Source: Thermolongibacillus altinsuensis (lineage in GTDB: Bacteria; Bacillota; Bacilli; Bacillales; Anoxybacillaceae). From it: a DNA stretch of 64,000 nt. Position numbers and translations under genes: made by a program. Where the stretch lies: contig NZ_SLUL01000008.1 of the NCBI RefSeq assembly GCF_004341205.1, positions 1-64,000 on the forward strand, written 5' to 3'. Position 1 is the first letter of the stretch. Every line of letters starts with the position of its first letter. Of the stretch, positions 55,737-64,000 are shown one piece after another. Below the pieces are notes generated by a model. The model was not told the DNA's origin, did not search any database, and saw nothing but the letters and a program-made list of their open reading frames with translations.

Positions 55737-55964
55737 TTACGATAAGTTTTGTTTTCCTTGTTTTTCTCGTTTTTCTCGTTCAAGTTGCGCTTCATGACGT
55801 AAAATCAAAAGCGCCATCTGATAATCTTTCACATCGATGAGCTGCGCCTGATAAAGTTCTTTCACTTCCTCTTCCATCAGCTCTAAATCGGCTAATCGAT
55901 CACCGACATAAATGATCGTTCCATACTTTTTTAACAGCTGTTGTACATCATAAACCGTTTTCAT
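55737..55964 (-). CDS. yqgQ: YqgQ family small protein
   Basis: The 75-aa helical protein has [20 protein letters not shown] and [18 protein letters not shown], the YqgQ pattern (structure known as a small helical bundle, function unknown). ATG at 55964 follows AGGTGAAAAA. It is translated just before glcK. Confidence 0.9.
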   Translation of the reverse strand: MKTVYDVQQLLKKYGTIIYVGDRLADLELMEEEVKELYQAQLIDVKDYQMALLILRHEAQLEREKREKQGKQNLS

Positions 55965-56084
55965 TTTTTCACCTGCGCGCATAACTTTTTTGAAAATGCT
56001 CATCTTAAATTTATAAGCAAAATAAGGAAATAGTCAAGAAGTGAACGATGGACTTGCGATATTTTTCACAATTTGCTTAAACAT

Positions 56085-57539
56085 TTATCGATCTGGATCT
56101 TGCGGATGCAAAATCGTTGGCCGACGATTTTTAAGCGGAATCGGCGAACGAATCAGAACATCGCGCATCGCTCGATAAGAAAACGGAATGAACGGCCATA
56201 AATATGGAATACCAAACGACTGCATGCGGACAAGCATCATCAGCCATAACGTAATGCCTACAACATAGCCAATGGCGCCAAACAAAGCGGTTAACCCTAA
56301 TAATCCTAACCGAACAAGCCGATTCGCCAATCCCATTTCGTAGCTAGGCGTCGCAAATGTCCCGATCGTCGTCAATGAAAAATAAAGAATCACTTCGTTT
56401 GAAAGCAAACCAACCTCGACCGCTATTCCTCCGATCATTAACGCTGCGACTAGCCCTAAAGCGGTTGCGAGCGATGACGGCGTATGAATAGCGGCCATGC
56501 GCAACATATCAATTCCAAGTTCAATCAACAAAATCTGAACAAATAACGGAATATCTCCTGGCTTGGCTTTAGCTAAAAATGAAAAGGCATCCGGCAATAG
56601 TTGAGGATTGGTCATCCATAAATACCAAAGCGGCAATAAAAAAATCGATGCCCAAACGGCTAAAAAACGAACAAAGCGCAAATAAGCGCCAACAATCGGT
56701 TTGTTACGGTATTCTTCGGCATGTTGCAAATGGTGCCAAAACGTTGCAGGCGTGATGAGAACGCTTGGTGAGCCGTCTACCATAATTAACACATGCCCTT
56801 CATATAAATGTACTGCAGCTGTATCTGGTCGTTCCGTATAACGAACAACAGGATAAGGGTTCCAATGCCTCCCGGAAATAAATTCTTCAACCGTTTTTTC
56901 TCCCATTGGCAGACCATCGGTATCAATTTTTTTAAGTGATTGCTTTACCTCATTTACTAAATTTGGATCAGCGATTTCTTCAATATAGCATACACAGACG
57001 TCTGTTTTCGATCGTCGACCAATTTGCATATATTCCATTCGTAGCGAGCGATCTCTTACCCGTCTTCTCGTTAACGCGGTGTTAAAAACGATCGTTTCAA
57101 CATACCCGTCGCGCGCCCCGCGCACAACCCGCTCCATATCCGGCTCTTGTGGACCACGCACAGGATACGTGCGCGCATCAATTAAAATCGCTTTTGGTAC
57201 CCCATCGACTAAAAGGGCCGTCGGACCGGCAAGAACTCCATCGACGACCCGCTCCAAATCATCCGTTTGTTCGATTTCAACATAAGGAAGATACGTTTTC
57301 AACAACTTCTCTAGCGGATTTTCATCCAATGCTCCTGGCTTAAGATTGGCCAAAAATTTCATTAAAAGATGAAGAATATCATCCTTGACAAATCCATCAA
57401 TCATAAATAAGGCCATTTCTTTTCCTGCATATTCCACATCCAATTGAATGACATCAAAACTTTTTTCGACTCCTAGTCTTTCTTTTAAATAAGAAACGTT
57501 CTCTGAAAGACGAGAGGAAACAGCCCGTTTTTTACCCAA
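56085..57539 (-). CDS. SpoVAF-like GerA-family spore membrane protein
   Basis: The 484-aa protein is of the GerA A-subunit family and closest in character to SpoVAF: RTYPVRGPQEPDMERVVRGA, NTALTRRRVRDRSLRMEYMQ, VDGSPSVLITPATFWHHLQ and IDMLRMAAIHTPSSLATALG. A soluble N-terminal half is followed by about five helices. SpoVAF normally sits at the end of the spoVA operon; here it is alone, between yqgQ and an unrelated divergent gene. TTG at 57539 behind GGAAGGTG is preferred to an ATG at 57557 without a ribosome site. Role in germination is inferred. Confidence 0.85.
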   Translation of the reverse strand: MGKKRAVSSRLSENVSYLKERLGVEKSFDVIQLDVEYAGKEMALFMIDGFVKDDILHLLMKFLANLKPGALDENPLEKLLKTYLPYVEIEQTDDLERVVDGVLAGPTALLVDGVPKAILIDARTYPVRGPQEPDMERVVRGARDGYVETIVFNTALTRRRVRDRSLRMEYMQIGRRSKTDVCVCYIEEIADPNLVNEVKQSLKKIDTDGLPMGEKTVEEFISGRHWNPYPVVRYTERPDTAAVHLYEGHVLIMVDGSPSVLITPATFWHHLQHAEEYRNKPIVGAYLRFVRFLAVWASIFLLPLWYLWMTNPQLLPDAFSFLAKAKPGDIPLFVQILLIELGIDMLRMAAIHTPSSLATALGLVAALMIGGIAVEVGLLSNEVILYFSLTTIGTFATPSYEMGLANRLVRLGLLGLTALFGAIGYVVGITLWLMMLVRMQSFGIPYLWPFIPFSYRAMRDVLIRSPIPLKNRRPTILHPQDPDR

Positions 57540-57659
57540 TATACACACCTTCCTCATTTAAGCTATTCTTCATCATTGGCACATTCTCTTTCATTCATAC
57601 ATATTTTGCTTTTTTCACACATACATTTAGTAGCAACTTGTCCAAGGCGGAGGGGTAAC

Positions 57660-58535
57660 ATGAGGTTGATGCGTTACTTGTTTTTTTTCATGATCGTAGC
57701 TCTGGCATTGTATGTCATTTCAAACGTATTCCATCGCCCAGCACGCGAAAGCATAATGTTTTTTCCAATCGATCCAGCCGTACAATTTACTCAAGCAAAA
57801 ACAGAGTTATCGTTGCAGTCTAAAAAAAACGATGATCGCTATATAATCGATTGGCTCGTTACTTCAAACCTAGACCGTCCCGCATATTTGCGCCAAGATA
57901 TTTCGCTTTTATTTGCGAACGGACGATTGCTTGCTACTCAATCGAAATGGAAAGAAAACGGGCAAATGTTAATTCAAGAAAAAAAGATCGAACAAAAAGA
58001 CAGCCGCTTATTTCAAGCGATTTCTTACCACCAAGGGGAATTGCACAATAACAATGACATTCGCAGCAGCCAAAAAATGAGCGGAGATCGACTGTATGTG
58101 ATCGATTCTCCCTTTATGCCGCTTCAATCATTTCGCACGCCACGATCACCAAGCGAAAAAGAATGGGAGCAAACGTTAAATAAAACAACAAAATCGCTTC
58201 TTGAATATACAACGAAAAAAGCGAGCGATCATTTTTCGTTGCAAAAAGATCAATACTATCACCTGTACTTGCCGGAGCTCATTGCTTATAATGAGCAGCC
58301 GTTTATGGATTTAACATTAGAACAAACCGAAAGAATGATCGGAAACCTTTGGGAAGGTCTTTATAAAAATTATTTCTTAGGCATAAAAAAAAGGAACGGT
58401 ACGACCGTTTCCCCGATTGGCAGCACCATTCCGCTTATTTTAATAAGTAAAGATTATCGTTATTTACTTGTCATCACTGAAACAGCAGATGGCGAGCCGA
58501 TTCGATTAATCCAATTGCTCCAATTCCCGCAATAA
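57660..58535 (+). CDS. Membrane-anchored protein of unknown function
   Basis: I do not recognise this 291-aa product. It has an N-terminal membrane helix (YLFFFMIVALALYVISNVF), then an extracytoplasmic domain rich in charged and polar residues. Segments such as HLYLPELIAYNEQPFMDLTL and PIGSTIPLILISKDYRYLLV suggest a folded domain, but no catalytic motif is evident. Ribosome site GCGGAGGGG. It is divergent from the SpoVAF-like gene and its 3' end overlaps that of gluP by 30 bases. Confidence 0.8.
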   Translation: MRLMRYLFFFMIVALALYVISNVFHRPARESIMFFPIDPAVQFTQAKTELSLQSKKNDDRYIIDWLVTSNLDRPAYLRQDISLLFANGRLLATQSKWKENGQMLIQEKKIEQKDSRLFQAISYHQGELHNNNDIRSSQKMSGDRLYVIDSPFMPLQSFRTPRSPSEKEWEQTLNKTTKSLLEYTTKKASDHFSLQKDQYYHLYLPELIAYNEQPFMDLTLEQTERMIGNLWEGLYKNYFLGIKKRNGTTVSPIGSTIPLILISKDYRYLLVITETADGEPIRLIQLLQFPQ

Positions 58536-60041
58536 CCGCTGATAGCTTTTATTGTTCGGTTCTAAGCGCGCTGCACGGCTCGCCGCCTCTTTGGCTTGCT
58601 CATAATTTTTCTCTTCTAAATAAAGAAGCGCTAAATTATAAAACGCCTCATGAAATTGCGGATTTTTTTTGATCGCTAGCCGCAAATGTTTTTTTGCTGC
58701 TTCATATTCCTTGCGTTGGATTTCAATATAAGAGCGCAGAAAATAGCTTTCTGCAGCAAACGCATCATCCACATCAATGAATTTTAACAATTCATAGGCA
58801 CGATCATATTGTTTCTGCTCAATGTATTGTTGTGATAGGGCAACAAGAAGTTTTGGATCTTCCGAAAACGGGCGGTGAAAACCGATGTACAAACAAAGCG
58901 CTGTCAATAAAGCTGTCACACCAAAAGACAATAGCCGTAATTTGTGCCATCGTTGCTTAGGGAGATGAACAACGCCCGATGCCAAAAATCCGCCAATGAG
59001 CCCACCAATGTGTCCAGCATTATCAATTCCCGGAACGACCAAACCGAATAAAAGGTTAATGCCAATAACCGTCAAAATATTGACGCCGATCGTTCGAAAA
59101 AAAAGGGGAGGATGGACAATTCCAAAATAAAGCAAAGCGCCAAAACAGCCAAAGATCGCACCCGATGCACCAGCCGAAACAGAAGAAGTAAATAAAAAGC
59201 TAGCAAGCGAACCAAAAAAGCCAGCGAATAAGTAAATGAATAAAAAGCGCAATGGTCCGTAAAGTTTCTCAACCATCGGCCCTAAATAATATAAAGCGAG
59301 CGTGTTCATAAACAAATGAGCAAATCCAATATGTAAAACGATCGGCGTAAAAAAGCGCCACCATTCTCCTTCTAAAATGAGCGGATTAAATTTCGCTCCA
59401 TATTGAATTAAAGTAAGCGTATTTGTACTCCCGCCCTTCCACTCTAAAAAAAAGAACATTGCGATTTGTGCAGCCATAAATAGATATGTAAAGAACGGTT
59501 TGCCGTGTTCAAATATCTTTTTCTCTCTTTCCAATTGTTCTTCGGCAAACGACAATGTCTTTTGCTTTAGCCATTCCAGTTCATACTCTATATAAGGAGA
59601 CTCTTCTGGAAGCTGGATCGAAAAAGAATGTTGAAATAGATGGCTTAATTGTTGAAGCATCGCGTCCATATTTTGATGGTGAATGACCATCGTTTGCATG
59701 ACGATGCGTCGCTCACCTGCGACGATTGGCCGAGCGATTCGAAACGTCCAATCATCCACTGGCGGATAAGTGGTTATGTATATGTTCAGCACGTCCATCC
59801 TTCTGCGAAACTGCTTTTTACGAAGCTGTTCCGCGGCATGTGCCGCATATTCCATATCTCGCTGCAACCAAGAACTCCAATCGATATCGTAACGAACGAG
59901 CCGGATGACGGGAGCTTTTCGATTTCGTGTCGACTCCAGCCAAACTTCATGGTCATGATTGGCCATGCGAATGATTTGATAATGTTGGTGGAGAAACTGG
60001 AGAATCAATTGCCAATAAACAAAATCAAATCGAATGTTCAA
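58506..60041 (-). CDS. gluP: Rhomboid intramembrane serine protease with TPRs (GluP/YqgP)
   Basis: The 511-aa protein has a soluble N-terminal domain (~1-185), a rhomboid core with catalytic Ser in SAGASGAIFGCFGALLYFG and His in GIDNAGHIGGLIGGFLASG, and two C-terminal TPR units (DRAYELLKFI; FHEAFYNLALLYLEEKNYEQ). B. subtilis YqgP clips membrane transporters, including a magnesium transporter under manganese stress. TTG start behind GGGAGAGGG. Confidence 0.94.
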   Translation of the reverse strand: MNIRFDFVYWQLILQFLHQHYQIIRMANHDHEVWLESTRNRKAPVIRLVRYDIDWSSWLQRDMEYAAHAAEQLRKKQFRRRMDVLNIYITTYPPVDDWTFRIARPIVAGERRIVMQTMVIHHQNMDAMLQQLSHLFQHSFSIQLPEESPYIEYELEWLKQKTLSFAEEQLEREKKIFEHGKPFFTYLFMAAQIAMFFFLEWKGGSTNTLTLIQYGAKFNPLILEGEWWRFFTPIVLHIGFAHLFMNTLALYYLGPMVEKLYGPLRFLFIYLFAGFFGSLASFLFTSSVSAGASGAIFGCFGALLYFGIVHPPLFFRTIGVNILTVIGINLLFGLVVPGIDNAGHIGGLIGGFLASGVVHLPKQRWHKLRLLSFGVTALLTALCLYIGFHRPFSEDPKLLVALSQQYIEQKQYDRAYELLKFIDVDDAFAAESYFLRSYIEIQRKEYEAAKKHLRLAIKKNPQFHEAFYNLALLYLEEKNYEQAKEAASRAARLEPNNKSYQRLLRELEQLD

Positions 60042-60116
60042 ATTTCCCTCTCCCTTCGTTTTGACGCAAAAACACCATGTTACCCTTCTTTTATCACACT
60101 ATTGAAATGATCGCAA

Positions 60117-60296
60117 CTATTTATACCTGCTGGAGAACAGCTGTACAACCATTCGTTGACGAACAAAAGGAATCCCCATCACCATGCCAACCAATGTTTT
60201 TCGCATCGATTCATTTCGCAACAAACAGTTCAACAACCGGTAGCGAAAATAGTACATGATCAAAGCAATGCCAAAACTAACCCAAACCGATCTTTT
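60117..60296 (-). CDS. yqgO: YqgO-like small protein
   Basis: The 59-aa basic protein has one short hydrophobic stretch (VWVSFGIALIMYYFRYRLL) and corresponds to B. subtilis yqgO by size and position; function unknown. ATG at 60296 follows AGGAGGTGGC. It lies between gluP and ldh. Confidence 0.75.
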   Translation of the reverse strand, partial: KRSVWVSFGIALIMYYFRYRLLNCLLRNESMRKTLVGMVMGIPFVRQRMVVQLFSSRYK

Positions 60297-60352
60297 CATC
60301 AATCTTGCCACCTCCTCTTTTTATTACATTTCCCTTTTTCGAGGCAATTATA

Positions 60353-60384
60353 GAAAAAAGGTTGCCTCTTTATGAGACAACCTT
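60353..60384 (-). terminator. Terminator of ldh
   Basis: Minus-strand AAGGTTGTCTC pairs with GAGGCAACCTT (one mismatch), followed by TTTTTTC. Confidence 0.8.
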
Positions 60385-60390
60385 GCCATT

Positions 60391-61404
<1,014 letters not shown>

Positions 61405-61417
61405 TTACACAATTAAA

Positions 61418-61435
61418 TTGTACACTATTTCACAA
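61418..61435 (-). promoter_or_regulatory. Candidate Rex operator upstream of ldh
   Basis: TTGTGAAATAGTGTACAA on the minus strand matches the 18-bp Rex consensus TTGTGAA-N4-TTCACAA at 12 of 14 defined bases. A weaker related dyad is at 61394-61412. Rex represses fermentation genes when NADH is low, and ldh is a classic target. Confidence 0.55.
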
Positions 61436-61566
61436 ACTTTTAGAGCGATCAATTATTAAAATTTTGTTAAACATACATCCAGAAAATGTTATATTCCCAT
61501 TAAAAGTAAAAAAACTATAAACGACATCATTTATTTTGCTAATTGTTCGCATTTTTTATGCATTTT

Positions 61567-62136
61567 TTATGCATTTCCGCAAATGATCACTTCTTCATTC
61601 GCAATAATCATTTGCACAGGCAAATCATGTTCTTCGATTGGTAACGACGAAACAAGCTGCAAAGAATAAGCAAGAGATAGCGTTTGATTTTTGAAATCTT
61701 TCAAATAACGATCATAATATCCGCCGCCGTAACCGAGGCGATATCCTAATCGTGTAAATGCGATTCCCGGAACAATAAGAAGGTCGATATCGGCTTTCGC
61801 AACTTCTTCAGTCCATTCTTCAATGGGTTCATATAAATCAAGATATGTACAGTGTAGCTGATCAAAAGAATGAATGATGCGAAAGGTCATCGTTTTCGTA
61901 GATGGGTGACATTTTGGGACAGCAACCTTTTTATTCTCTGACCACGCCCTCTTTATAATGGAAATGGTATCGACTTCCCATTTCCTTGAAACGGTAATCC
62001 CAATGGTCTTTGCTTCCTTCCAAAACGATTGAGCATACAATGTGTTTGCAATGGCTTCATTTTGCCGGTTTCTTATTTCATCTGTCATATTGGCAATGAT
62101 CATTTTCATTTCATGACGAAGCGCTTTTTTATCCAT
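61567..62136 (-). CDS. yqgN: 5-formyltetrahydrofolate cyclo-ligase (YqgN)
   Basis: The 189-aa enzyme converts 5-formyl-THF to 5,10-methenyl-THF with ATP. PKCHPSTKTMTF, DLYEPIEEW, DLLIVPGIAFT and RLGYGGGYYDRYL are the family motifs. It adds to the one-carbon functions in this window (folD, gcv). It follows rpmG with a terminator between. Confidence 0.94.
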   Translation of the reverse strand: MDKKALRHEMKMIIANMTDEIRNRQNEAIANTLYAQSFWKEAKTIGITVSRKWEVDTISIIKRAWSENKKVAVPKCHPSTKTMTFRIIHSFDQLHCTYLDLYEPIEEWTEEVAKADIDLLIVPGIAFTRLGYRLGYGGGYYDRYLKDFKNQTLSLAYSLQLVSSLPIEEHDLPVQMIIANEEVIICGNA

Positions 62137-62154
62137 TTTTTCTCCCCCCCTAAT

Positions 62155-62188
62155 AAAAAAGCAGCAGGAAATCGACTCCTACTGCTTA
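62155..62188 (-). terminator. Terminator of rpmG
   Basis: Minus-strand AAGCAGTAGGA pairs with TCCTGCTGCTT (one G-U), followed by TTTTATTAG; the stop codon is in the stem. Confidence 0.75.
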
Positions 62189-62335
62189 CTTTGTTTCACG
62201 ATGAAGAGTTGCTTTTCTATCTCTTGGGCAATATTTTTTTAGCTCCAGACGATCTGGATTGTTGCGCTTATTTTTTGTTGTAATATAGTTGCGTTCGCCG
62301 CATTCTGTGCATGCTAACGTAATATTTACACGCAT
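62186..62335 (-). CDS. rpmG: 50S ribosomal protein L33
   Basis: The 49-aa protein [20 protein letters not shown]...[16 protein letters not shown]-type is a standard L33. Only one complete CxxC (TECG context, CTEC) is present; the second pair is reduced to a single Cys (KKYCPRD), so this is a zinc-independent-like (C-) or intermediate form. ATG at 62335 follows GGAGGGAAAAGA. B. subtilis has rpmGA at this position. Confidence 0.95.
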   Translation of the reverse strand: MRVNITLACTECGERNYITTKNKRNNPDRLELKKYCPRDRKATLHRETK

Positions 62336-62418
62336 GTTCTTTTCCCTCCAAACAATATTATATTGTAATCAGACCATTCTATGATACCATTTTTCTAAGG
62401 CAATTTCCATATTAAATT

Positions 62419-64000
62419 TTAGGCATTTTGATATTGACGAATTTTCTTTATATAATATTTTGCCGTTTCCTTTGCTTTTTGTAAATCGGCTGCTTGCGAA
62501 TAAATGGTTAATACAGGTTCATCTAATTCCGGCAAAATCAATGTCCACCCTCCATCTTCATGATATACCTTAATTCCATCGATGAAGTCAATTTTTCGCT
62601 CATGCATTTCCGAAATTAATTTTCGCATGACCATTCCTCGTTCGCTCCATGGACAAGGAACGTGATGGCGCAGCAAATGAATGTTTGGAAGCAAAGCAAT
62701 AAACGAGGACAGCGAGCATCGCTCAATCGATAAAAGCTGAATCATTTGTACACACGCATATAAGGCATCGAAACAAAAGTGAAAAGGATGTGAATTCATC
62801 TTCAACATGTCTCGTCGCGTTTCGTTTACATAAACCACTTGACCGTTCAAACGCTCCGCCAATAGTTCCAACGCAGAAGAAGCATAAGAAGGAACAGCCA
62901 CAACCCTATTCATGTTTACAAGCAATGAAGCAATGACATACAGAGATAATTTCTCCTCCGGCGTTATTTTGTTCCCTTGATCATCAAAAAGGTCAAAACT
63001 TTCCCCGTTTTTACAAAAAATAACAGCGAAATCTGCTTGTACTTCTTTCATTTTTCGTGCGATTTGCTCATCGCTTTCCTGTTCCATAAAAACAACGTCA
63101 CAATTTAATCGGTTTAACGTGTTTACAATTACTTCTTTCATTGCAAAATGGCTGCAAACAAGCGCCTTAAACCTCTTATAAGGGGAGAGATCAACCTGTT
63201 TGATCAAAGCGCGAACATACTCTTCATCCGTCTCAAATCCATCCACACATGTTCCGATTCTCTCAAGAGATATGCGTCGAATATTTTCTTGAGCGAGCAT
63301 ATTCTCTAATTTTTTTTCCGTTGTTGAATCGATTGGATATCCGTTCTCGTCATAAAAATCAATAATCACTTCGTTTTCTCGTTCGTTTGTAAAAAGAAAT
63401 ACTCCTCCTCGATAATTTTTTTTTGCTAACGTATAACGAAACGCTGGTAATAGCGTAGAACCATATTCATTTGTATCAATTCCGCATGCATGCATCGCTT
63501 GGGTAAATACCGTTTGAAGCAGTCTCGAAAATGGATGATGATCCGAACCAATAAGCACTTGATCTCCAACATCGTGCATACTTCCATAAGCGGAAGCGAT
63601 TTTGGCAACAAACTCGGGAGTCATTTCAATATTGGCGCTTCCCTTTATCCCAAATTTTCCAAACAGTGAAGGTTTAAATTTTTTTCCCCACATGAGTGAT
63701 TGGTTAACGGTTGCCCCTTTCGTCAATAATTTTCCCGGCCAAATTTTAACGGATGGCTTTACTTTTACCTTATCGTTTAATTTGCATTGCGTTCCAATCA
63801 CGGTATCATCTAAAATTTCGCTATTTTTTCCGATGTACACTTTGTCCGCAACAATTGTACCTCTCAATTCGCTATTTCGATCCACATACACATTTGGCCA
63901 AAGAACGCTTCGCTTGACGGAAGCATGTTCGCCAATGACCGAACGAGGACCAATCACCGTACAAGGTTCAATTTTTGCATGTTTGTGAATGACCACATCA
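62419..64000 (-). CDS. Sugar nucleotidyltransferase / phosphomannomutase-like protein, 5' end outside window
   Basis: About 526 codons are visible and the frame runs open off the right edge. The visible N-terminal part is a left-handed beta-helix of hexapeptide repeats (SVIGEHASVKRSVLWPNVYV; GTIVADKVYIGKNSEILDD). From ~120 comes a phosphoglucomutase/phosphomannomutase-like region (GSANIEMTPEFVAKIASAYG; VLIGSDHHPFSRLLQTVF) in which the usual phospho-Ser loop appears to be replaced by SDHHPFS. A nucleotidyltransferase domain is expected upstream, as in GDP-mannose pyrophosphorylase/PMM fusions of Firmicutes. Function is tentative. Confidence 0.8.
   Translation of the reverse strand, partial: DVVIHKHAKIEPCTVIGPRSVIGEHASVKRSVLWPNVYVDRNSELRGTIVADKVYIGKNSEILDDTVIGTQCKLNDKVKVKPSVKIWPGKLLTKGATVNQSLMWGKKFKPSLFGKFGIKGSANIEMTPEFVAKIASAYGSMHDVGDQVLIGSDHHPFSRLLQTVFTQAMHACGIDTNEYGSTLLPAFRYTLAKKNYRGGVFLFTNERENEVIIDFYDENGYPIDSTTEKKLENMLAQENIRRISLERIGTCVDGFETDEEYVRALIKQVDLSPYKRFKALVCSHFAMKEVIVNTLNRLNCDVVFMEQESDEQIARKMKEVQADFAVIFCKNGESFDLFDDQGNKITPEEKLSLYVIASLLVNMNRVVAVPSYASSALELLAERLNGQVVYVNETRRDMLKMNSHPFHFCFDALYACVQMIQLLSIERCSLSSFIALLPNIHLLRHHVPCPWSERGMVMRKLISEMHERKIDFIDGIKVYHEDGGWTLILPELDEPVLTIYSQAADLQKAKETAKYYIKKIRQYQNA

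Overview
The window reads as chromosome of a thermophilic or moderately thermophilic Bacillaceae, most like Anoxybacillus, Geobacillus or Parageobacillus. This rests on close protein resemblance to Bacillus subtilis and G. stearothermophilus families, on a gene order that follows the B. subtilis yqi-yqh-yqg segment, and on the mix of sporulation, competence and class II ribonucleotide reductase genes. The genus is an inference. Most genes lie on the minus strand.

Region 1 (1-3.6 kb) is the accessory part. It holds a YqiK-type phosphodiesterase, a 48-aa YycC-like gene, a DUF3231 gene divergent from a small WGxxG-type secreted protein, an orphan 134-aa protein, two separated fragments of a second spo0A 3' end, a 180-nt multi-hairpin element, and IS3-type transposon remnants.

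Region 2 (3.6-15.6 kb) runs spo0A, spoIVB, recN, argR/ahrC, tlyA, dxs, ispA, xseB, xseA, folD, nusB and an Asp23-family gene: sporulation control, DNA repair, isoprenoid and folate one-carbon metabolism. Region 3 (15.6-26 kb) has accC-accB, the complete spoIIIAA-AH operon, yqhV, efp, pepQ, aroQ and yqhR. spoIIIAD appears to start at ATT.

Region 4 (26-35.2 kb) has yqhQ, yqhP, a patatin-like protein, mntR, splB, a heptad-repeat coiled-coil gene, nrdJ, lipM and a rhodanese. nrdJ is split by a 358-nt group I intron without a homing endonuclease and is preceded by two NrdR-like boxes. Region 5 (35.2-46.7 kb) has the glycine cleavage operon gcvT-gcvPA-gcvPB behind a tandem glycine riboswitch, the yqhH-yqhG pair, and comGA-GG followed by aroK and yqzE.

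Region 6 (46.7-64 kb) has an ArsR/SufR-like regulator, yqgY, an AT-rich HD-domain gene, a MidA-type methyltransferase, yqgX, a DUF2759 protein, an M14 endopeptidase, an LtaS-type synthase, glcK, yqgQ, a solitary SpoVAF-like protein, an unrecognised membrane-anchored protein, gluP, yqgO, ldh (possible Rex site), yqgN, rpmG and a truncated sugar nucleotidyltransferase/phosphomannomutase-like gene. Between the methyltransferase and yqgX, a perfect 29-bp palindrome covers overlapping divergent promoters and precedes a possible C-rich small RNA.

The most noteworthy items are the nrdJ group I intron, the palindrome/sRNA unit at 50.26-50.37 kb, the multi-branched element at 2.45-2.62 kb, and the interrupted spo0A duplicate.
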